Source of the DNA: Listeria seeligeri serovar 1/2b str. SLCC3954
Lineage (GTDB): Bacteria; Bacillota; Bacilli; Lactobacillales; Listeriaceae
DNA: 64,000 bases
NCBI RefSeq assembly: GCF_000027145.1
Contig: NC_013891.1
Location: 2,418,001 to 2,482,000 of the forward strand
Direction: 5' to 3'
A model generated the notes under the pieces. It saw only the letters and a program-made list of their open reading frames with translations, was not told where the DNA came from and did not search any database. Position 1 is the first letter of the stretch. Each line of letters starts with the position of its first letter. Positions 39,572-50,840 of the stretch are shown piece by piece. The position numbers were made by a program, and so were the translations under genes.

Positions 39572-42442
39572 TTATTTTTTTTGAACGGAACTGATTTTTG
39601 CTTCTGTTCTTTCTTTATCACGTTCTAAAATTGGTTTTAAATATTTTCCGGTATAGGACTTTTTGGAACGAGCAATTTTTTCTGGGGTACCAGTTGCGAT
39701 AATTTGGCCGCCACCATCGCCGCCTTCTGGTCCTAGGTCAATAAGATAATCCGCTTGTTTAATAACATCCAAATTATGTTCAATAACAAGAACGGTATCG
39801 CCGTTTTCCTCTACCAGTCTTTGTAGTACTTTAAGAAGTCGACCAATATCATCTGCATGCAAACCAGTTGTTGGTTCATCCAGAATGTAGAATGATTTTC
39901 CATTGCTACGTTTGTGAAGTTCAGATGCTAATTTAACCCGTTGAGCTTCCCCACCTGAGAGGGTTGTCGCTGGTTGTCCAAGTCGAATATAACCAAGTCC
40001 TACATCAACAATAGTTTGTAATTTCCTTGCAATTCTTGGCTGGTTGGTAAAATATTCCAAACCTTCTTCTACTGTCATTTCTAAAACTTCTGCAATATTT
40101 TTTCCTTTGTAGCGAATGTCTAATGTTTCGCCGTTGTAGCGTTTCCCATGACAAACTTCACAAGGAACGTATACATCAGGTAAAAAGTGCATTTCGATTT
40201 TAATGATTCCGTCACCTTTACACGCTTCACATCTTCCGCCTTTTACATTGAAGCTAAAACGACCTTTTTTGTAACCTCGAACTTTTGCCTCATTGGTGCT
40301 TGCAAAAAGATCACGAATGTCGTCAAATGCACCAGTATAAGTAGCTGGGTTAGAGCGCGGTGTTCTACCAATTGGTGATTGATCAATATTGATGATTTTT
40401 TCTAGGTTTTCAATGCCTTTTATTTCCTTGTGTTCACCAGGTTTTGCATGGTTTCTATTTAATTTTCTCGCTAGTGCTTTTCGCAGAACTTCATTGACTA
40501 GTGAACTTTTACCAGAGCCAGAAACACCTGTGACACATGAAAATGTCGCTAGCGGGATTTTAACATTAACGTTTTTTAAATTGTTAGCTTTTGCACCGAT
40601 TATTTCTAATTCTAGGCCATTTCCTTTTCTACGTGTAGCTGGAACTGGGATGAATTTTTTGCCAGATAAATAATCCCCGGTAATCGAGTCTTTATTTTTT
40701 GCCACTTCTTCTGGGGTTCCGGCTGCTACAATTCTACCGCCATGCTCGCCGGCACCTGGACCAATATCAATCAGGTAGTCTGCCGCCATCATCGTGTCTT
40801 CATCGTGTTCAACCACAATGAGTGTATTTCCGATGTCGCGCATACTTTGTAGTGTACTGATTAAACGATCATTGTCCCGCTGATGGAGACCAATGGATGG
40901 TTCATCAAGAATATAAAGTACACCTGTTAACCTTGAACCGATTTGAGTCGCTAAACGAATCCGCTGTGCTTCACCGCCTGATAACGTTCCTGCGGCACGG
41001 CTCATCGTTAAATAATCTAAGCCGACATTTTTTAAGAAACCTAATCGAGCGCGAACTTCTTTGAAAATTGGTGCAGCGATTTGCGTTTCTTTTTCTGAAA
41101 GCTCTAAGCCATCAAAGAAAGCTAGTGCTTCATTGATAGAGAACTCGCTGATTTGGCCGATATGGTGGTCGTTTACTTTGACTGAAAGCGTTTCTTCTTT
41201 TAGACGATATCCTTTACAAGACGGACAAGGTAAATCTGTCATATATTGCGCCATTTGATCTCGCGTAAAGTCGGAATTTGTTTCTCGGTAGCGTCGTTCA
41301 ATATTTGGTAGTATTCCTTCAAATGGTATCCAAGTTTCACGAGTCATGCCAAAATCGTTTTTATATTCAAAATAAAATTCTTTATCTTTTGAGCCATTCA
41401 AAATAATATCTAAATCTTCCTTAGATAATTTTTCGAGTGGAGTATCCATATCAATTCCGAATTCTTTGCAGGCAGAAGCTAACATTTGCGGATAATACTG
41501 TGAGCTAATCGGACGCCACGGAATAATTGCTCCTTCATTTAATGATAGACTTCTATCTGGAATAACTGTATCAACGTCCACTTCTAGTTTAGTTCCAAGT
41601 CCGTCACATGTTGGACAAGCTCCAAATGGGCTGTTGAAAGAAAACATCCGTGGTTCTAATTCACCAACTGAAAAACCACAATATGGACAAGCGTAGTGTT
41701 CACTAAATAACAATTCTTTATCATCCATAATATCAACTACTGCATAACCATCTGCTAAACGAAGAGCTGCTTCAATTGAATCGTATAATCGCGTGTTTAT
41801 GCCTTCTTTAATAACAATTCGGTCGATAATAATTTCGATAGAATGTTTTTTATTTTTTTCGATTTCGATTTCGTCATTAATATCGTAAATTTCCCCATCC
41901 ACACGAATTCTCACATAGCCTTCTTTTTTAATTTCTTCGATGGTTTTTTTGTGAGTTCCTTTTTTCCCAGAAACGATTGGTGCCATAATTTGTAAGCGCG
42001 TTTTTTCTGGATATTCTAGGACACGGTCGACCATTTGTTCAATTGTTTGCGAAGTGATTTCAATACCATGATTAGGACAAATTGGGTGTCCAACGCGAGC
42101 ATATAAAAGTCGCAGGTAATCATGAATTTCTGTCACTGTTCCTACTGTGGAGCGTGGGTTACGGCTAGTTGTTTTTTGGTCAATTGAAATGGCTGGGCTA
42201 AGGCCTTCAATCAAGTCCACATCAGGTTTATCCATTTGTCCTAAAAATTGGCGGGCATATGCGGATAATGACTCCACATAGCGTCTTTGTCCCTCCGCAT
42301 AAATCGTATCAAAGGCTAGCGAAGATTTACCTGATCCAGATAATCCAGTCATAACAACTAATTTATCTCTCGGAATTTCTAAATCAATATTTTTTAAGTT
42401 ATGGGCTCTTGCACCTTGAATTACTATTTTGTCTTTATTCAA
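39572..42442 (-). CDS. uvrA: Excinuclease ABC subunit A
   Basis: A 956-residue damage-recognition ATPase of nucleotide excision repair. Two ABC modules: Walker [10 protein letters not shown] near residue 34 and GVSGSGKSS near 645, signatures [12 protein letters not shown] and [12 protein letters not shown]. Zinc fingers are CPYCGFS...CPTC (about 253-280) and CEACKGDG...CEVC (about 740-766). Full length. It starts seven bases after uvrB, so the two are co-expressed under the LexA-type box at 44573. Confidence 0.98.
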   Translation of the reverse strand: MNKDKIVIQGARAHNLKNIDLEIPRDKLVVMTGLSGSGKSSLAFDTIYAEGQRRYVESLSAYARQFLGQMDKPDVDLIEGLSPAISIDQKTTSRNPRSTVGTVTEIHDYLRLLYARVGHPICPNHGIEITSQTIEQMVDRVLEYPEKTRLQIMAPIVSGKKGTHKKTIEEIKKEGYVRIRVDGEIYDINDEIEIEKNKKHSIEIIIDRIVIKEGINTRLYDSIEAALRLADGYAVVDIMDDKELLFSEHYACPYCGFSVGELEPRMFSFNSPFGACPTCDGLGTKLEVDVDTVIPDRSLSLNEGAIIPWRPISSQYYPQMLASACKEFGIDMDTPLEKLSKEDLDIILNGSKDKEFYFEYKNDFGMTRETWIPFEGILPNIERRYRETNSDFTRDQMAQYMTDLPCPSCKGYRLKEETLSVKVNDHHIGQISEFSINEALAFFDGLELSEKETQIAAPIFKEVRARLGFLKNVGLDYLTMSRAAGTLSGGEAQRIRLATQIGSRLTGVLYILDEPSIGLHQRDNDRLISTLQSMRDIGNTLIVVEHDEDTMMAADYLIDIGPGAGEHGGRIVAAGTPEEVAKNKDSITGDYLSGKKFIPVPATRRKGNGLELEIIGAKANNLKNVNVKIPLATFSCVTGVSGSGKSSLVNEVLRKALARKLNRNHAKPGEHKEIKGIENLEKIINIDQSPIGRTPRSNPATYTGAFDDIRDLFASTNEAKVRGYKKGRFSFNVKGGRCEACKGDGIIKIEMHFLPDVYVPCEVCHGKRYNGETLDIRYKGKNIAEVLEMTVEEGLEYFTNQPRIARKLQTIVDVGLGYIRLGQPATTLSGGEAQRVKLASELHKRSNGKSFYILDEPTTGLHADDIGRLLKVLQRLVEENGDTVLVIEHNLDVIKQADYLIDLGPEGGDGGGQIIATGTPEKIARSKKSYTGKYLKPILERDKERTEAKISSVQKK

Positions 42443-42449
42443 TTTTGCT

Positions 42450-44426
42450 TCATCCTTCCGCTTTTATTTCCAGTAAAGCATCACGCAATTCGGCAGCACG
42501 CTCAAAATCAAGCGCTTTGGCTGCTTCTTTCATTTCATGTTCCATACCTTCAATGAAGACATCGCGTTCTTTCTTAGACATTTTACTTAAGTCATGTTGT
42601 TTAATTGCTTCTCTTTCATCTGCGGCAGAAGTTGCTGCAATAATACCACGGATTTCTTTTTTAATGGTCATTGGTGTAATACCATGTTTTTCGTTGTATT
42701 CGATTTGAATTTTACGTCGGCGTTCTGTTTCACTAATTGAATTACGCATCGAATCTGTCATTTTGTCTGCGTACATGATTACTCGACCATTTTCGTTACG
42801 TGCAGCGCGACCCATTGTTTGGATAAGGGAACGTTCGGAACGGAGGAAGCCTTCTTTATCTGCATCCAAAATGGCTACGAGCGATACTTCTGGTAAATCA
42901 ATACCTTCACGAAGCAAGTTGATTCCGACAATAACATCGTAAACGCCTAGTCGCAAGTCGCGAATAATCTCGATTCGTTCTAATGTTTTTACTTCTGAAT
43001 GTAGATATTGAACTTTTACCCCAGCTTCTTTTAGGTAATTCGTTAAATCCTCGGACATTTTCTTTGTTAAAGTGGTAATTAAAACTCGCTCGTTTTTTTC
43101 TACTCTGTCATTAATTTCGTCCATTAAATCGTCAATTTGACCTTGAATTGGACGGATTTCAACAATCGGGTCTAACAATCCAGTCGGACGAATAATTTGT
43201 TCGATAACATCTGGATTTTTTTCTAGCTCGTATGGGCCTGGTGTAGCAGATATGAACATGATTTGATTAATGTGTTTTTCAAATTCTTCTAAGCGAAGTG
43301 GTCTGTTATCAAGCGCACTTGGTAATCTAAAACCATGATCCACTAGCATTTGCTTTCTCGCTTGGTCACCATTAAACATTCCTCGGATTTGCGGCATTGT
43401 TACGTGTGACTCGTCAATCACCATTTGGAAATCATCTGGGAAATAATCTAGTAAAGTATATGGTGTAACTCCAGCTGGACGTAATGATAAATGGCGGGAA
43501 TAGTTTTCAATACCAGAGCAGTAACCCATTTCTTCCATCATTTCTAAGTCATAATTGGTTCGCTGTTCGAGTCGTTGAGCTTCAAGTAGCTTATTGTCTG
43601 CTCGTAGGACTTTCAGGCGTTCTTCTAGTTCTGCTTTTATATTAACAATCGCTTTTTTCATAATATCTGGACGCGTAACAAAGTGAGATGCCGGGAAAAT
43701 GGAAACATGTTCTCGTTCACCAATGATTTCTCCGGTTAGCGCATCTACTTCTCTAATACGTTCTATTTCATCACCAAAAAATTCCACGCGCATACAGTGT
43801 TCATCCCGTGACGCTGGGAAAATTTCGACAACATCACCGCGAACTCGAAAACGACCGCGCTGGAAATCAATATCATTACGATCATATTGAATATCTACTA
43901 ATTTTCGTAAAAGTTGGTCTCGACTAATCTCCATTCCAACACGGAGCGAAACGAGCATTTCTCCGTATTCAACTGGCGAACCTAAGCCATAAATGCATGA
44001 TACACTAGCGATAATAATAACATCACGTCGTTCAAAAAGTGACGCAGTAGCTGAGTGACGAAGCTTGTCGATTTCATCATTAATACTGGCATCTTTTTCA
44101 ATGTAGGTGTCGCTTTGTGGTACATACGCTTCTGGTTGGTAATAGTCATAATAACTGACAAAATATTCTACTGCATTGTTTGGAAAGAACTCTTTGAATT
44201 CACTATATAATTGTCCTGCTAATGTTTTATTGTGAGCCATGACTAGTGTCGGCTTATTTACTTCTTGAATGACATTTGATACGGTAAAAGTTTTCCCTGT
44301 ACCGGTTGCCCCAAGCAAGGTTTGATGTTTCAAGCCTTTTCTTAAGCCTGATACTAATTGTTCAATTGCTCTAGGTTGGTCTCCTTGTGGACTGTACTTA
44401 GAAACTAACTCAAATTTATCCTTCAA
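42450..44426 (-). CDS. uvrB: Excinuclease ABC subunit B
   Basis: A 658-residue helicase-like subunit that loads on damage with UvrA and recruits UvrC. Walker A GATGTGKT (40-47), the beta-hairpin [16 protein letters not shown] (about 89-104), helicase motifs DESH and GRAARN, and the C-terminal UVR coiled-coil ([22 protein letters not shown]) are seen. First gene of uvrBA. Controlled by an SOS box just upstream of its promoter. Confidence 0.98.
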   Translation of the reverse strand: MKDKFELVSKYSPQGDQPRAIEQLVSGLRKGLKHQTLLGATGTGKTFTVSNVIQEVNKPTLVMAHNKTLAGQLYSEFKEFFPNNAVEYFVSYYDYYQPEAYVPQSDTYIEKDASINDEIDKLRHSATASLFERRDVIIIASVSCIYGLGSPVEYGEMLVSLRVGMEISRDQLLRKLVDIQYDRNDIDFQRGRFRVRGDVVEIFPASRDEHCMRVEFFGDEIERIREVDALTGEIIGEREHVSIFPASHFVTRPDIMKKAIVNIKAELEERLKVLRADNKLLEAQRLEQRTNYDLEMMEEMGYCSGIENYSRHLSLRPAGVTPYTLLDYFPDDFQMVIDESHVTMPQIRGMFNGDQARKQMLVDHGFRLPSALDNRPLRLEEFEKHINQIMFISATPGPYELEKNPDVIEQIIRPTGLLDPIVEIRPIQGQIDDLMDEINDRVEKNERVLITTLTKKMSEDLTNYLKEAGVKVQYLHSEVKTLERIEIIRDLRLGVYDVIVGINLLREGIDLPEVSLVAILDADKEGFLRSERSLIQTMGRAARNENGRVIMYADKMTDSMRNSISETERRRKIQIEYNEKHGITPMTIKKEIRGIIAATSAADEREAIKQHDLSKMSKKERDVFIEGMEHEMKEAAKALDFERAAELRDALLEIKAEG

Positions 44427-44540
44427 CTCGGATTCCCCCTATCTTTTATCGGTCCGATCTTGGTATCTGAAGACTTCTTCTGTGAAAAGTCCCGCAAAGC
44501 AAAAAGCGGATTTTTTCAGATCCGTTAATGTATCTATTTT

Positions 44541-44568
44541 ATCATAAATATTTTAATTAGCCTAGCAA
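44541..44568 (-). promoter_or_regulatory. Promoter of uvrBA
   Basis: TTGCTA, 16 bases, TATGAT on the minus strand, with the SOS box four bases upstream. The leader of about 110 bases contains a CCGC/GCGG hairpin at about 44491-44509. Confidence 0.7.
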
Positions 44569-44572
44569 AAAC

Positions 44573-44586
44573 CGAACATATTTTCG
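44573..44586. promoter_or_regulatory. LexA (SOS) box of uvrBA
   Basis: CGAAC-ATAT-TTTCG against the Gram-positive consensus CGAAC-N4-GTTCG, one mismatch. The wider minus-strand context, AATATGTTCGGTTT, also resembles the Listeria SOS box. Confidence 0.8.
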
Positions 44587-44599
44587 TATTTATTTTAAA

Positions 44600-44630
44600 A
44601 TAAAAAACGCAACCTGTTGATTACGCTTTT
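44600..44630 (-). terminator. Terminator of csbA
   Basis: CGTAATC-AACA-GGTTGCG (two wobble pairs) followed by TTTTTTATTTT on the minus strand, 50 bases after csbA. Confidence 0.65.
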
Positions 44631-44676
44631 CTTTATTTTATCATTTTTACACATTTCTACCTATCTATTTGCTCGT

Positions 44677-44922
44677 TTAAAATTCACTACCACTCTTCTT
44701 TAAACGACGTAACATATAAGTTGCTAGTATAAAACCAATCGTCATCGAAAATGCATCCACAATAATTAACCAATAGGAACTTGTATAACCAAGCTTAGCG
44801 GATGCGGCAATTAAAATCACCATAAGCAGTAGCGCAACGTAACGATTATAAGTAATCCGTGCAAAAAGGATCACGAGTAAGCAAGGAAAAATAAGCGCAG
44901 ATATAATTTGATCCATCTTCAT
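44677..44922 (-). CDS. csbA: CsbA-like small membrane protein
   Basis: An 81-residue membrane protein with two or three hydrophobic helices (about 6-24, 30-48, 51-70) and a basic C-terminus. Length and place directly upstream of uvrBA match Bacillus csbA, a SigB-controlled gene of unknown function. I see no clear SigB promoter in the 17-base gap; one could lie inside the upstream gene. Confidence 0.75.
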   Translation of the reverse strand: MKMDQIISALIFPCLLVILFARITYNRYVALLLMVILIAASAKLGYTSSYWLIIVDAFSMTIGFILATYMLRRLKKSGSEF

Positions 44923-44939
44923 TTTCCTCCCTTTTCGTT

Positions 44940-45587
44940 TTAGGCGTCACGCAATGCTTTTGTGGTTATTTCGGTAGTTAACTGTGGCAATTCTGTTTTT
45001 TCAATTCCTTTTTCTGCAAGCATATCTGGCAAAATTTCTCGCAAGAAGTACTTAACGCTCTCCATTTTGCGGTATTCATAAATTGTCGCAAGTGCCTCAC
45101 TATATATTTCCACAAAAATATTTTCGGGGTTTCCTTTTTGAATTTCACCAAAAGATTCATATAACAAATCAACTTTATCCGAAATAGCTAAGATTTTTCC
45201 TTCTAACGTGCTGTCTTTCCCTTCTTTCAACAAATGACGATAAATTGGTTGGAAAGTTTTTGGGATTTCTCGTTCGATAAAGTTTTTCGTCATACTTTCT
45301 TCTACTTCTGAAAGCATTTCACGGAGTTCTGTCGTTGCGTATTTTACCGGGGTTTTAATGTCACCGATAAATAGCTCTGAATAATCATGATTTAATGCTT
45401 TTTCGTATAAAGCGCGCCAATTAACTTCATTACCAGCCTCTTCTTCCACAGCACCGAAAAACTGGGCGATAGAAGTAACTTTGTATGAGTGCTCTGCAAC
45501 AGAATGTTCTTGATATTTAAATTTTCCTGGGCAACGATAAATGTTTTCTAAATCAGATAAACTTTGGAAATATTGATGGATTCCCAT
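44940..45587 (-). CDS. HD-domain phosphohydrolase (YfbR-like)
   Basis: A 215-residue HD-superfamily protein. Metal-binding residues: His33 region (EHSVAEHSYKV), the HD pair in LNHDYSELFIGD (about 67-78), and a later aspartate in AISDKVDLLYE. The pattern resembles YfbR-type 5'-deoxynucleotidases, but the substrate is unproven. The RBS is GGAGTG before ATG. It lies between a small membrane-protein gene and csbA, all on one strand with short gaps. Confidence 0.83.
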   Translation of the reverse strand: MGIHQYFQSLSDLENIYRCPGKFKYQEHSVAEHSYKVTSIAQFFGAVEEEAGNEVNWRALYEKALNHDYSELFIGDIKTPVKYATTELREMLSEVEESMTKNFIEREIPKTFQPIYRHLLKEGKDSTLEGKILAISDKVDLLYESFGEIQKGNPENIFVEIYSEALATIYEYRKMESVKYFLREILPDMLAEKGIEKTELPQLTTEITTKALRDA

Positions 45588-45608
45588 ATTATCACTCCAT
45601 TCTTCGTT

Positions 45609-45995
45609 TTATTCCTCCCGCTTTTGTTTTTTATTAGCAGGATTGGTGTTTTCTATTTCACGCATCATTAGCGCCGCACAGTAACCAATTAAAGCAATCA
45701 TTGCGGCAGAATACGTTCTGAAATTATCGGTCGCAAAAATAAAAATAATTGCTGAAAATAATAGGGTCGTCAAAATCCCCCAACTAAAAAGTTTTGTTCC
45801 ACGAGCTGTTCCGACTTTCATTTGTGAGTAGATTCCAACATAACAAACGAATTGAATAATTGTAAATTGAACTACCGACAAAACGATGACTGCGGTTAGA
45901 TTGCTATTCCAGACTATTGCTAAAATCGCAATAATAATCATCACTATAATCCCTGAAATAACAGTAAATTTTTGCATTGGTGTTAATTTCTTCAA
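45609..45995 (-). CDS. Small membrane protein, unknown
   Basis: A 128-residue protein with four hydrophobic helices (about 8-28, 31-52, 68-84, 91-108) and a charged C-terminus (NPANKKQKREE). I do not recognise the family. The start is probably the TTG listed, with GGGGGAAG 4-9 bases upstream; an ATG six codons later has no ribosome site. Probably the first gene of a unit with the HD gene and csbA. Confidence 0.7.
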   Translation of the reverse strand: MKKLTPMQKFTVISGIIVMIIIAILAIVWNSNLTAVIVLSVVQFTIIQFVCYVGIYSQMKVGTARGTKLFSWGILTTLLFSAIIFIFATDNFRTYSAAMIALIGYCAALMMREIENTNPANKKQKREE

Positions 45996-46062
45996 AGTAC
46001 TTCCCCCATGTTCTTATTTGTTACTTACTTTACCATAATTACCATTTATTTGGCATAAAAAA

Positions 46063-46093
46063 CACCCATCATTCCATAAAGGTTGTCTGAGTG
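46063..46093 (-). terminator. Terminator of the ArsR gene
   Basis: CACTCA and TGGGTG (one wobble) with a long loop, then TTTTTT on the minus strand, eight bases after the stop codon. Confidence 0.55.
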
Positions 46094-46100
46094 CTTTACA

Positions 46101-46406
46101 TTAGTGATGGTGGACGTGACGAACCGCTTGTGTCAATAGCTCTAAAACGTGGTTGTCATCTTGCATATAATAGATAGTTGTTCCTGCTCTTCTTGATTTC
46201 ACAAGCCTTAAGTTTTTCAAAAATCGGAGCTGATGTGAGACCGTTGTTTGGTTAAAGGAAAGGGTGCGTGCAATCTCGTTTACGGAGTATTCCCTGTCTT
46301 GTAGTAAGTTTAAAATCTGGACGCGAGTTGGGTCAGAAAGCGCCTTGAAAATTTGCGTAACACTAAAAAGCGTTTCTTCATCTAATGTTTGTTTTGCGTT
46401 TTCCAT
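46101..46406 (-). CDS. ArsR/SmtB-family metal-sensing repressor
   Basis: A 101-residue winged-helix repressor. The helix-turn-helix is [28 protein letters not shown] (about 42-69). The C-terminus ends [16 protein letters not shown], a histidine-rich alpha-5 helix typical of Zn/Co/Ni sensors such as CzrA, and no cysteine pair of the ArsR or CadC type is present. The start is set at the ATG nine bases after GGAGTG. No metal transporter gene is adjacent, so its main target must be elsewhere. A candidate operator lies just upstream. Confidence 0.88.
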   Translation of the reverse strand: MENAKQTLDEETLFSVTQIFKALSDPTRVQILNLLQDREYSVNEIARTLSFNQTTVSHQLRFLKNLRLVKSRRAGTTIYYMQDDNHVLELLTQAVRHVHHH

Positions 46407-46422
46407 CAAATATCACTCCATT

Positions 46423-46442
46423 TTTCATACATGTTCATATAC
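46423..46442. promoter_or_regulatory. Candidate ArsR-family operator
   Basis: The minus strand reads GTATATGAACATGTATGA, containing the ATATGAAC half-site common in SmtB/CzrA operators and a weaker second half. It sits between the promoter region and the ribosome site, which suggests autorepression. Confidence 0.4.
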
Positions 46443-46632
46443 TCATATGATACTTAAATAGGAATGATTCCGCAAGTTTAATAACTAGAGTAGGTGCAAA
46501 ATGATTAAATATGAACAAAAAAACGTTTTCTTGATTTTTTGTGCTACACTTTCTTTATCAAAGGGAAAGGAGAGCTGGGAATAAAAAAGGGTTAAATATT
46601 GAGAAGTTATTTAAACCGCCTAACACACTAAA

Positions 46633-46677
46633 AAGCAACCCGATTTACCTCCAACAGAGGCAATCGGGTTGTTTTTT
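46633..46677. terminator. Terminator of the pst-phoU operon
   Basis: AAAAGCAACCCGATT pairs with AATCGGGTTGTTTT, adjacent to the phoU stop; the T-run on the minus strand is weaker than on the plus strand, so it may act in both directions. Confidence 0.82.
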
Positions 46678-47335
46678 ATTGATTCAAGTCTTCAATTTCG
46701 CCACTTTTCAGGTAAACAATCCATTCACATACGTTCGTTACATAATCTCCAATCCGCTCGATATACTGCGAAACTAGTAGCAATTGGGAAACTTCTTCAA
46801 TATGCTCAGGCTCTTCTTGCATAAAAGTAATACATTTTTGATAGACGATTTTGTGCAGTTTATCTACTTCATTATCGCGAATAGCAATTTCACGTGCTGC
46901 TTCTTCGTCCTCAGAAAGATATGCTTTTAATACATCTTGTAGCATTGATTTTACGATTTCACCCATTTCTGGAATTTCAGGAATTGGTTTTAAAACTTTA
47001 CTTTCACCAATTAAGATTGCCGTTTTTGCAATACTTACTGCGTGATCACCAATTCGCTCTAAATCCGAACTAGTCTTCAGAACTGTGACTATTTTCCGCA
47101 AATCCATGCCCACTGGTTGTTGCAAGGCAATTAATTCAAATGAGCGTTGTTCTAATGATAATTCCATATTATTAATCGCTTTATCTTCGGTTACTACTTG
47201 TTTTGCAAGTTCCGTGTCACGGTGTACAAGTGATTTCACAGCTTTAAAAATCGCTTCATTCGCAAGCATGCCCATTTCCATTAAATGTTGATGCAAGTCA
47301 TTAAGTTGTTCCGTAAAAATTTTTCTGACTACCAT
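46676..47335 (-). CDS. phoU: PhoU phosphate-signalling protein
   Basis: A 219-residue all-helical protein of two PhoU three-helix repeats (about 10-100 and 115-210), each with the acidic metal-binding pattern (DLERIGDHAVSIAK and YIERIGDYVTNVCEW). PhoU links Pst transport state to the PhoR kinase. Last gene of pstSCAB1B2-phoU, 12 bases after pstB2. Confidence 0.96.
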   Translation of the reverse strand: MVVRKIFTEQLNDLHQHLMEMGMLANEAIFKAVKSLVHRDTELAKQVVTEDKAINNMELSLEQRSFELIALQQPVGMDLRKIVTVLKTSSDLERIGDHAVSIAKTAILIGESKVLKPIPEIPEMGEIVKSMLQDVLKAYLSEDEEAAREIAIRDNEVDKLHKIVYQKCITFMQEEPEHIEEVSQLLLVSQYIERIGDYVTNVCEWIVYLKSGEIEDLNQ

Positions 47336-47347
47336 AATAACACTCCT

Positions 47348-48127
47348 TTATCCAAATCTTCCCGAAATGTAGTCTTCGGTTTCTTTTTCTGCTGGGTTAG
47401 TAAAGATGGTTGTTGTATCTGAAAACTCAACAATCCGTCCATTAAGAAAGAAAGCAGTCTCATCAGAAATCCGTGATGCTTGTTGCATATTATGCGTCAC
47501 AATAACAATCGTATAGTCTTTCTTTAGTTCTAAAATCAAATCCTCCACTTTTGCTGTGGAAATTGGATCGAGTGCCGAAGTAGGCTCATCCATCAAAATA
47601 ACTTCTGGTTTTACTGCAAGTACACGCGCAATACAAAGTCGCTGTTGTTGCCCGCCTGACATCCCAATTGCCGAACGATCAAGCCGGTCATGAACTTCAT
47701 CCCAAAGTGCTGCCTGACGCAAACTTTTTTCCACAATCGCATCTAATTCTTTTTTATCTTTAACGCCGTGCATGCGCGGTCCATATGCCACATTATCATA
47801 AATGGAAAATGGAAATGGGTTAGCTTGTTGGAAAACCATACCCACTTTTTTTCGTAAATTAACCATATCGATTTTCGTATCTTGTACGTTTTCGCCGCCA
47901 ATTTGGATTTCTCCAGTTGTTTTTACACCCGGAATCAAATCATTCATTCGGTTTAGTGTTCTAAGAAAAGTTGATTTTCCGCAACCAGATGGACCAATTA
48001 GCGCAGTTACTTGGTTCTTTTTAATATTTAAAGCAATTTTTTCGAGTGCTTGTTTAGAACCATAAAATAAATCAACATCTTTTGTTTCAATGATATATTC
48101 GATTTTTTCAGCAGTTTCAGTTGTCAT
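47348..48127 (-). CDS. pstB2: Phosphate ABC transporter ATPase PstB (second copy)
   Basis: A 259-residue ABC ATPase. Walker A GPSGCGKS, signature [14 protein letters not shown], Walker [14 protein letters not shown] and the switch histidine in VTHNMQ are present. Very similar in plan to pstB1 next to it, a tandem duplication common in Firmicutes. The start MTTETAEK has AAAGGAG upstream; the longer frame would overlap the pstB1 end. Confidence 0.95.
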   Translation of the reverse strand: MTTETAEKIEYIIETKDVDLFYGSKQALEKIALNIKKNQVTALIGPSGCGKSTFLRTLNRMNDLIPGVKTTGEIQIGGENVQDTKIDMVNLRKKVGMVFQQANPFPFSIYDNVAYGPRMHGVKDKKELDAIVEKSLRQAALWDEVHDRLDRSAIGMSGGQQQRLCIARVLAVKPEVILMDEPTSALDPISTAKVEDLILELKKDYTIVIVTHNMQQASRISDETAFFLNGRIVEFSDTTTIFTNPAEKETEDYISGRFG

Positions 48128-48140
48128 AAAAAGCTCCTTT

Positions 48141-48959
48141 CTAACCAAAGTTACCAGAAATATAGTCTTCGGTTTGTTTTTCTTGCGGATTGGTGAACAG
48201 TTCTGACGTGCCGGAGAACTCTACTACTTCTCCAAGATAGAAGAAAGAAGTGTAGTCTGAAACACGAGCGGCCTGTTGCATATTGTGTGTCACGATAATG
48301 ATTGTATATTTATTTTTCAGTTCGTTTATTAAGTCTTCAATTTTACTTGTTGAGATTGGATCAAGAGCGGATGCTGGTTCATCGAGTAGTAAGACTTTCG
48401 GCTGCATCGCGACTGCTCTAGCAATACAAAGTCGTTGTTGCTGACCACCCGAAAGAGATAGCGCACTTTTTCCAAGGTCGTCTTTTACTTCATCCCAAAG
48501 CGCTGCCCGACGCAAACTTTTTTCAACTCGCTCCATGATTTCTTTTTTATTTTTCATGCCGTGTCGTTTAAGCCCGAATGCAACATTTTCAAAGATAGAT
48601 TTCGTGAATGGGTTTGGCTTTTGGAAAACCATGCCAATTTCTTTACGGACATTATATAGATCGACTTCTTTACGGTTGATATTAATGCCGTCATAGAGAA
48701 TCTGCCCTTCCATCCGGCAACCATCAATTTCGTCATTCATCCGGTTTAGTGCACGCAAGTATGTCGATTTCCCGCAACCAGACGGACCAATTAAGGCGGT
48801 CACTTTATTTTCCGGAAAAGTTAAATCAACACCTTTAATTGCGTGATTATCGCCATAATATACATGCAAATCCTCTGTCGCCATTGCAGCAGGAAGTGAA
48901 TGAGGATCTGGTGTTGTTTGTAAAATAGAATTTATTTCAGGTTTTTTTGTTAACATCAT
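48141..48959 (-). CDS. pstB1: Phosphate ABC transporter ATPase PstB (first copy)
   Basis: A 272-residue ABC ATPase energising phosphate uptake with PstC and PstA. Walker A GPSGCGKS, signature [14 protein letters not shown], Walker [14 protein letters not shown]. The N-terminus is about 20 residues longer than in pstB2 ([19 protein letters not shown]). 25 bases after pstA. Having two PstB subunits may allow mixed dimers. Confidence 0.95.
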   Translation of the reverse strand: MMLTKKPEINSILQTTPDPHSLPAAMATEDLHVYYGDNHAIKGVDLTFPENKVTALIGPSGCGKSTYLRALNRMNDEIDGCRMEGQILYDGININRKEVDLYNVRKEIGMVFQKPNPFTKSIFENVAFGLKRHGMKNKKEIMERVEKSLRRAALWDEVKDDLGKSALSLSGGQQQRLCIARAVAMQPKVLLLDEPASALDPISTSKIEDLINELKNKYTIIIVTHNMQQAARVSDYTSFFYLGEVVEFSGTSELFTNPQEKQTEDYISGNFG

Positions 48960-48984
48960 TATAAAACTCCTTTTCCTGGCTTTT

Positions 48985-49869
48985 TTACGAAGAGGTCATC
49001 CGTTTGTATACAACTTTCCCCAGCAAACGAGCTAGGATATTGAACAGTAATACAGAGATAATCAGTACAGCAGATGCACCATCAGAAACTGCTTGAGCAT
49101 CTGGCATAATTCCTTCACCGTTAATTTTCCAAATGTGAACAGCTAATGTTTCTGCGGGTCGGAAAATATTTAGTGGAGAAACTGGGCTAACTGGGTTCCA
49201 ATCAGTAAAATCAAGAACCGGTGTGCTTTGTCCTGCTGTAAAAATTAATGCTGCTGCTTCACCAAATACACGACCAGCTGCCAAAATAACGCCTGTAATA
49301 ATCGCTGGTAATGCTGCTGGGACAAGTACTCGAGTGATTGTTTCCCATCTAGATAAACCAAGTGCAAGTCCAGCTTCTCGTTGCGTGTTTGGAATAGCAG
49401 TTAGCGCCTCTTCCACAACACGAATGAGCAGTGGTAAATTAAAAATCGTTAGTGTAAGCGCCCCGGAAATAACCGAGAAACTCCACCCCATTTGAATAAC
49501 AAAAACAAGGAAACCGAATAGCCCAACAACAATGGATGGAAGTGAGGAAAGAACTTCAATCGTTGTCCGAATTAAATCTGTAATCCAATTTTTACGCGCA
49601 TATTCTGCCATGTAAATCCCAGCCCCAAGTGAGATAGGTACAGAAATAAGCATGGTAATCAAGAGCATATAAAAGGAATTCCAGATTTCAGGGCCAATTC
49701 CGCCGCCAGCTTGGAACGACTGTGGTGGGGTCGTCAAAAACTTCCAACTTAACTGCGGAACACCTTTTACTAAAATATAGCCTAATAAACTTGCTAAAAT
49801 AACAACGATTAAGACAGCAATAGCATAGAAAACACCTGTCGCGATTTTATCTTTTGTTTTTACATTCAT
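48985..49869 (-). CDS. pstA: Phosphate ABC transporter permease PstA
   Basis: A 294-residue inner-membrane permease with six helices and the EAA coupling motif ([30 protein letters not shown], about 170-199). It forms the channel with PstC. The first bases overlap the end of pstC by four, so translation is coupled. Confidence 0.96.
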   Translation of the reverse strand: MNVKTKDKIATGVFYAIAVLIVVILASLLGYILVKGVPQLSWKFLTTPPQSFQAGGGIGPEIWNSFYMLLITMLISVPISLGAGIYMAEYARKNWITDLIRTTIEVLSSLPSIVVGLFGFLVFVIQMGWSFSVISGALTLTIFNLPLLIRVVEEALTAIPNTQREAGLALGLSRWETITRVLVPAALPAIITGVILAAGRVFGEAAALIFTAGQSTPVLDFTDWNPVSPVSPLNIFRPAETLAVHIWKINGEGIMPDAQAVSDGASAVLIISVLLFNILARLLGKVVYKRMTSS

Positions 49870-50816
49870 TTGACTTTCCTCCTACGTCCGATGAAGCGAA
49901 TCACAATGATGAAGAATAGTGACATCGCAAGTAGCACCATTGCAAGTGACCAAAGGATATTATTATCCAGTGTCCCCATAACCGTATTCCCCATGCCCAT
50001 CGTTAAGATACTTGTGAGGGTGGAAGCTGGTTCAAATAATGATGTCGGTATAACAGCAGAGTTCCCGATAACCATCTGTACAGCAAGAGCTTCCCCGAAA
50101 GCACGTGCCATCCCAAAAACGATAGCAGTTAAAATTCCTGACCGTGAACTACGAAGCACTACTTTCCAAATCGTTTGAAAACGGGTCGCTCCGAGTGCTA
50201 AAGAAGCTTCTCGGTAATGACGCGGAACGGATTTAATCGCGTCCACACTTAGTGAAGTAACAGTAGGTAAAATCATAACTGTTAAAACAACAGTCGCCGC
50301 AGCAATCCCAAATCCACTTCCAGAAATATGATCGCGAATAAATGGAACGACTACGCTTAAGCCAATGAATCCATAAACAACAGATGGAATTCCAACTAAT
50401 AATTCCATTACTGGTTGTAAAACTTTTTTCCCGAACTTAGGTGAAATTTCTACCATGAATATCGCTGCACCAATTGCGAGTGGTCCAGCAATACAAGCAG
50501 CAAAAAGCGTTACTGCAAATGAACCGATTATCATTGGCAACGCACCAACTAACGGATTTCCACTCGCATCTTTTTGTGAAGGGTTCCAGTCAGTACCAGT
50601 AATAAAATCAATGAAAGATACTTTGTTAACTGTAAATGTAGCTATCCCTTTTGAAATAACAAAAAACAAAATAGACGCAGCAGCAATGACCATAATTGAA
50701 ATACAAATGAATGTAATAATCTTGCCTCTAGTTTCTAAATGCGCCTTTTTGGAAGTTTGTGTAAGCTTCTTTTCTTTTATCGCTTCCAAGTCACGTAAGC
50801 TCCTTTCTCCTCCCAT
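49866..50816 (-). CDS. pstC: Phosphate ABC transporter permease PstC
   Basis: A 316-residue permease with six helices after a charged cytoplasmic N-terminus. The EAA motif is YREASLALGATRFQTIWKVVLRSSRSGI. Two starts are possible: the ATG listed (GGAG 6 bases upstream) and a TTG nine codons later with AAAGGAG upstream. It follows pstS after a strong stem-loop. Confidence 0.95.
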   Translation of the reverse strand: MGGERSLRDLEAIKEKKLTQTSKKAHLETRGKIITFICISIMVIAAASILFFVISKGIATFTVNKVSFIDFITGTDWNPSQKDASGNPLVGALPMIIGSFAVTLFAACIAGPLAIGAAIFMVEISPKFGKKVLQPVMELLVGIPSVVYGFIGLSVVVPFIRDHISGSGFGIAAATVVLTVMILPTVTSLSVDAIKSVPRHYREASLALGATRFQTIWKVVLRSSRSGILTAIVFGMARAFGEALAVQMVIGNSAVIPTSLFEPASTLTSILTMGMGNTVMGTLDNNILWSLAMVLLAMSLFFIIVIRFIGRRRKVK

Positions 50817-50840
50817 GTTTTACTCCTAACATGGGTATAC

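Noticed and set aside
46541..46777. Plus-strand open frame across the phoU terminator
   Set aside because: It runs through a terminator and opposite phoU; no adequate start signal despite a GGAG upstream.
47348..48959. Two pstB copies as an unusual duplication
   Set aside because: Tandem pstB genes are common in Firmicutes.
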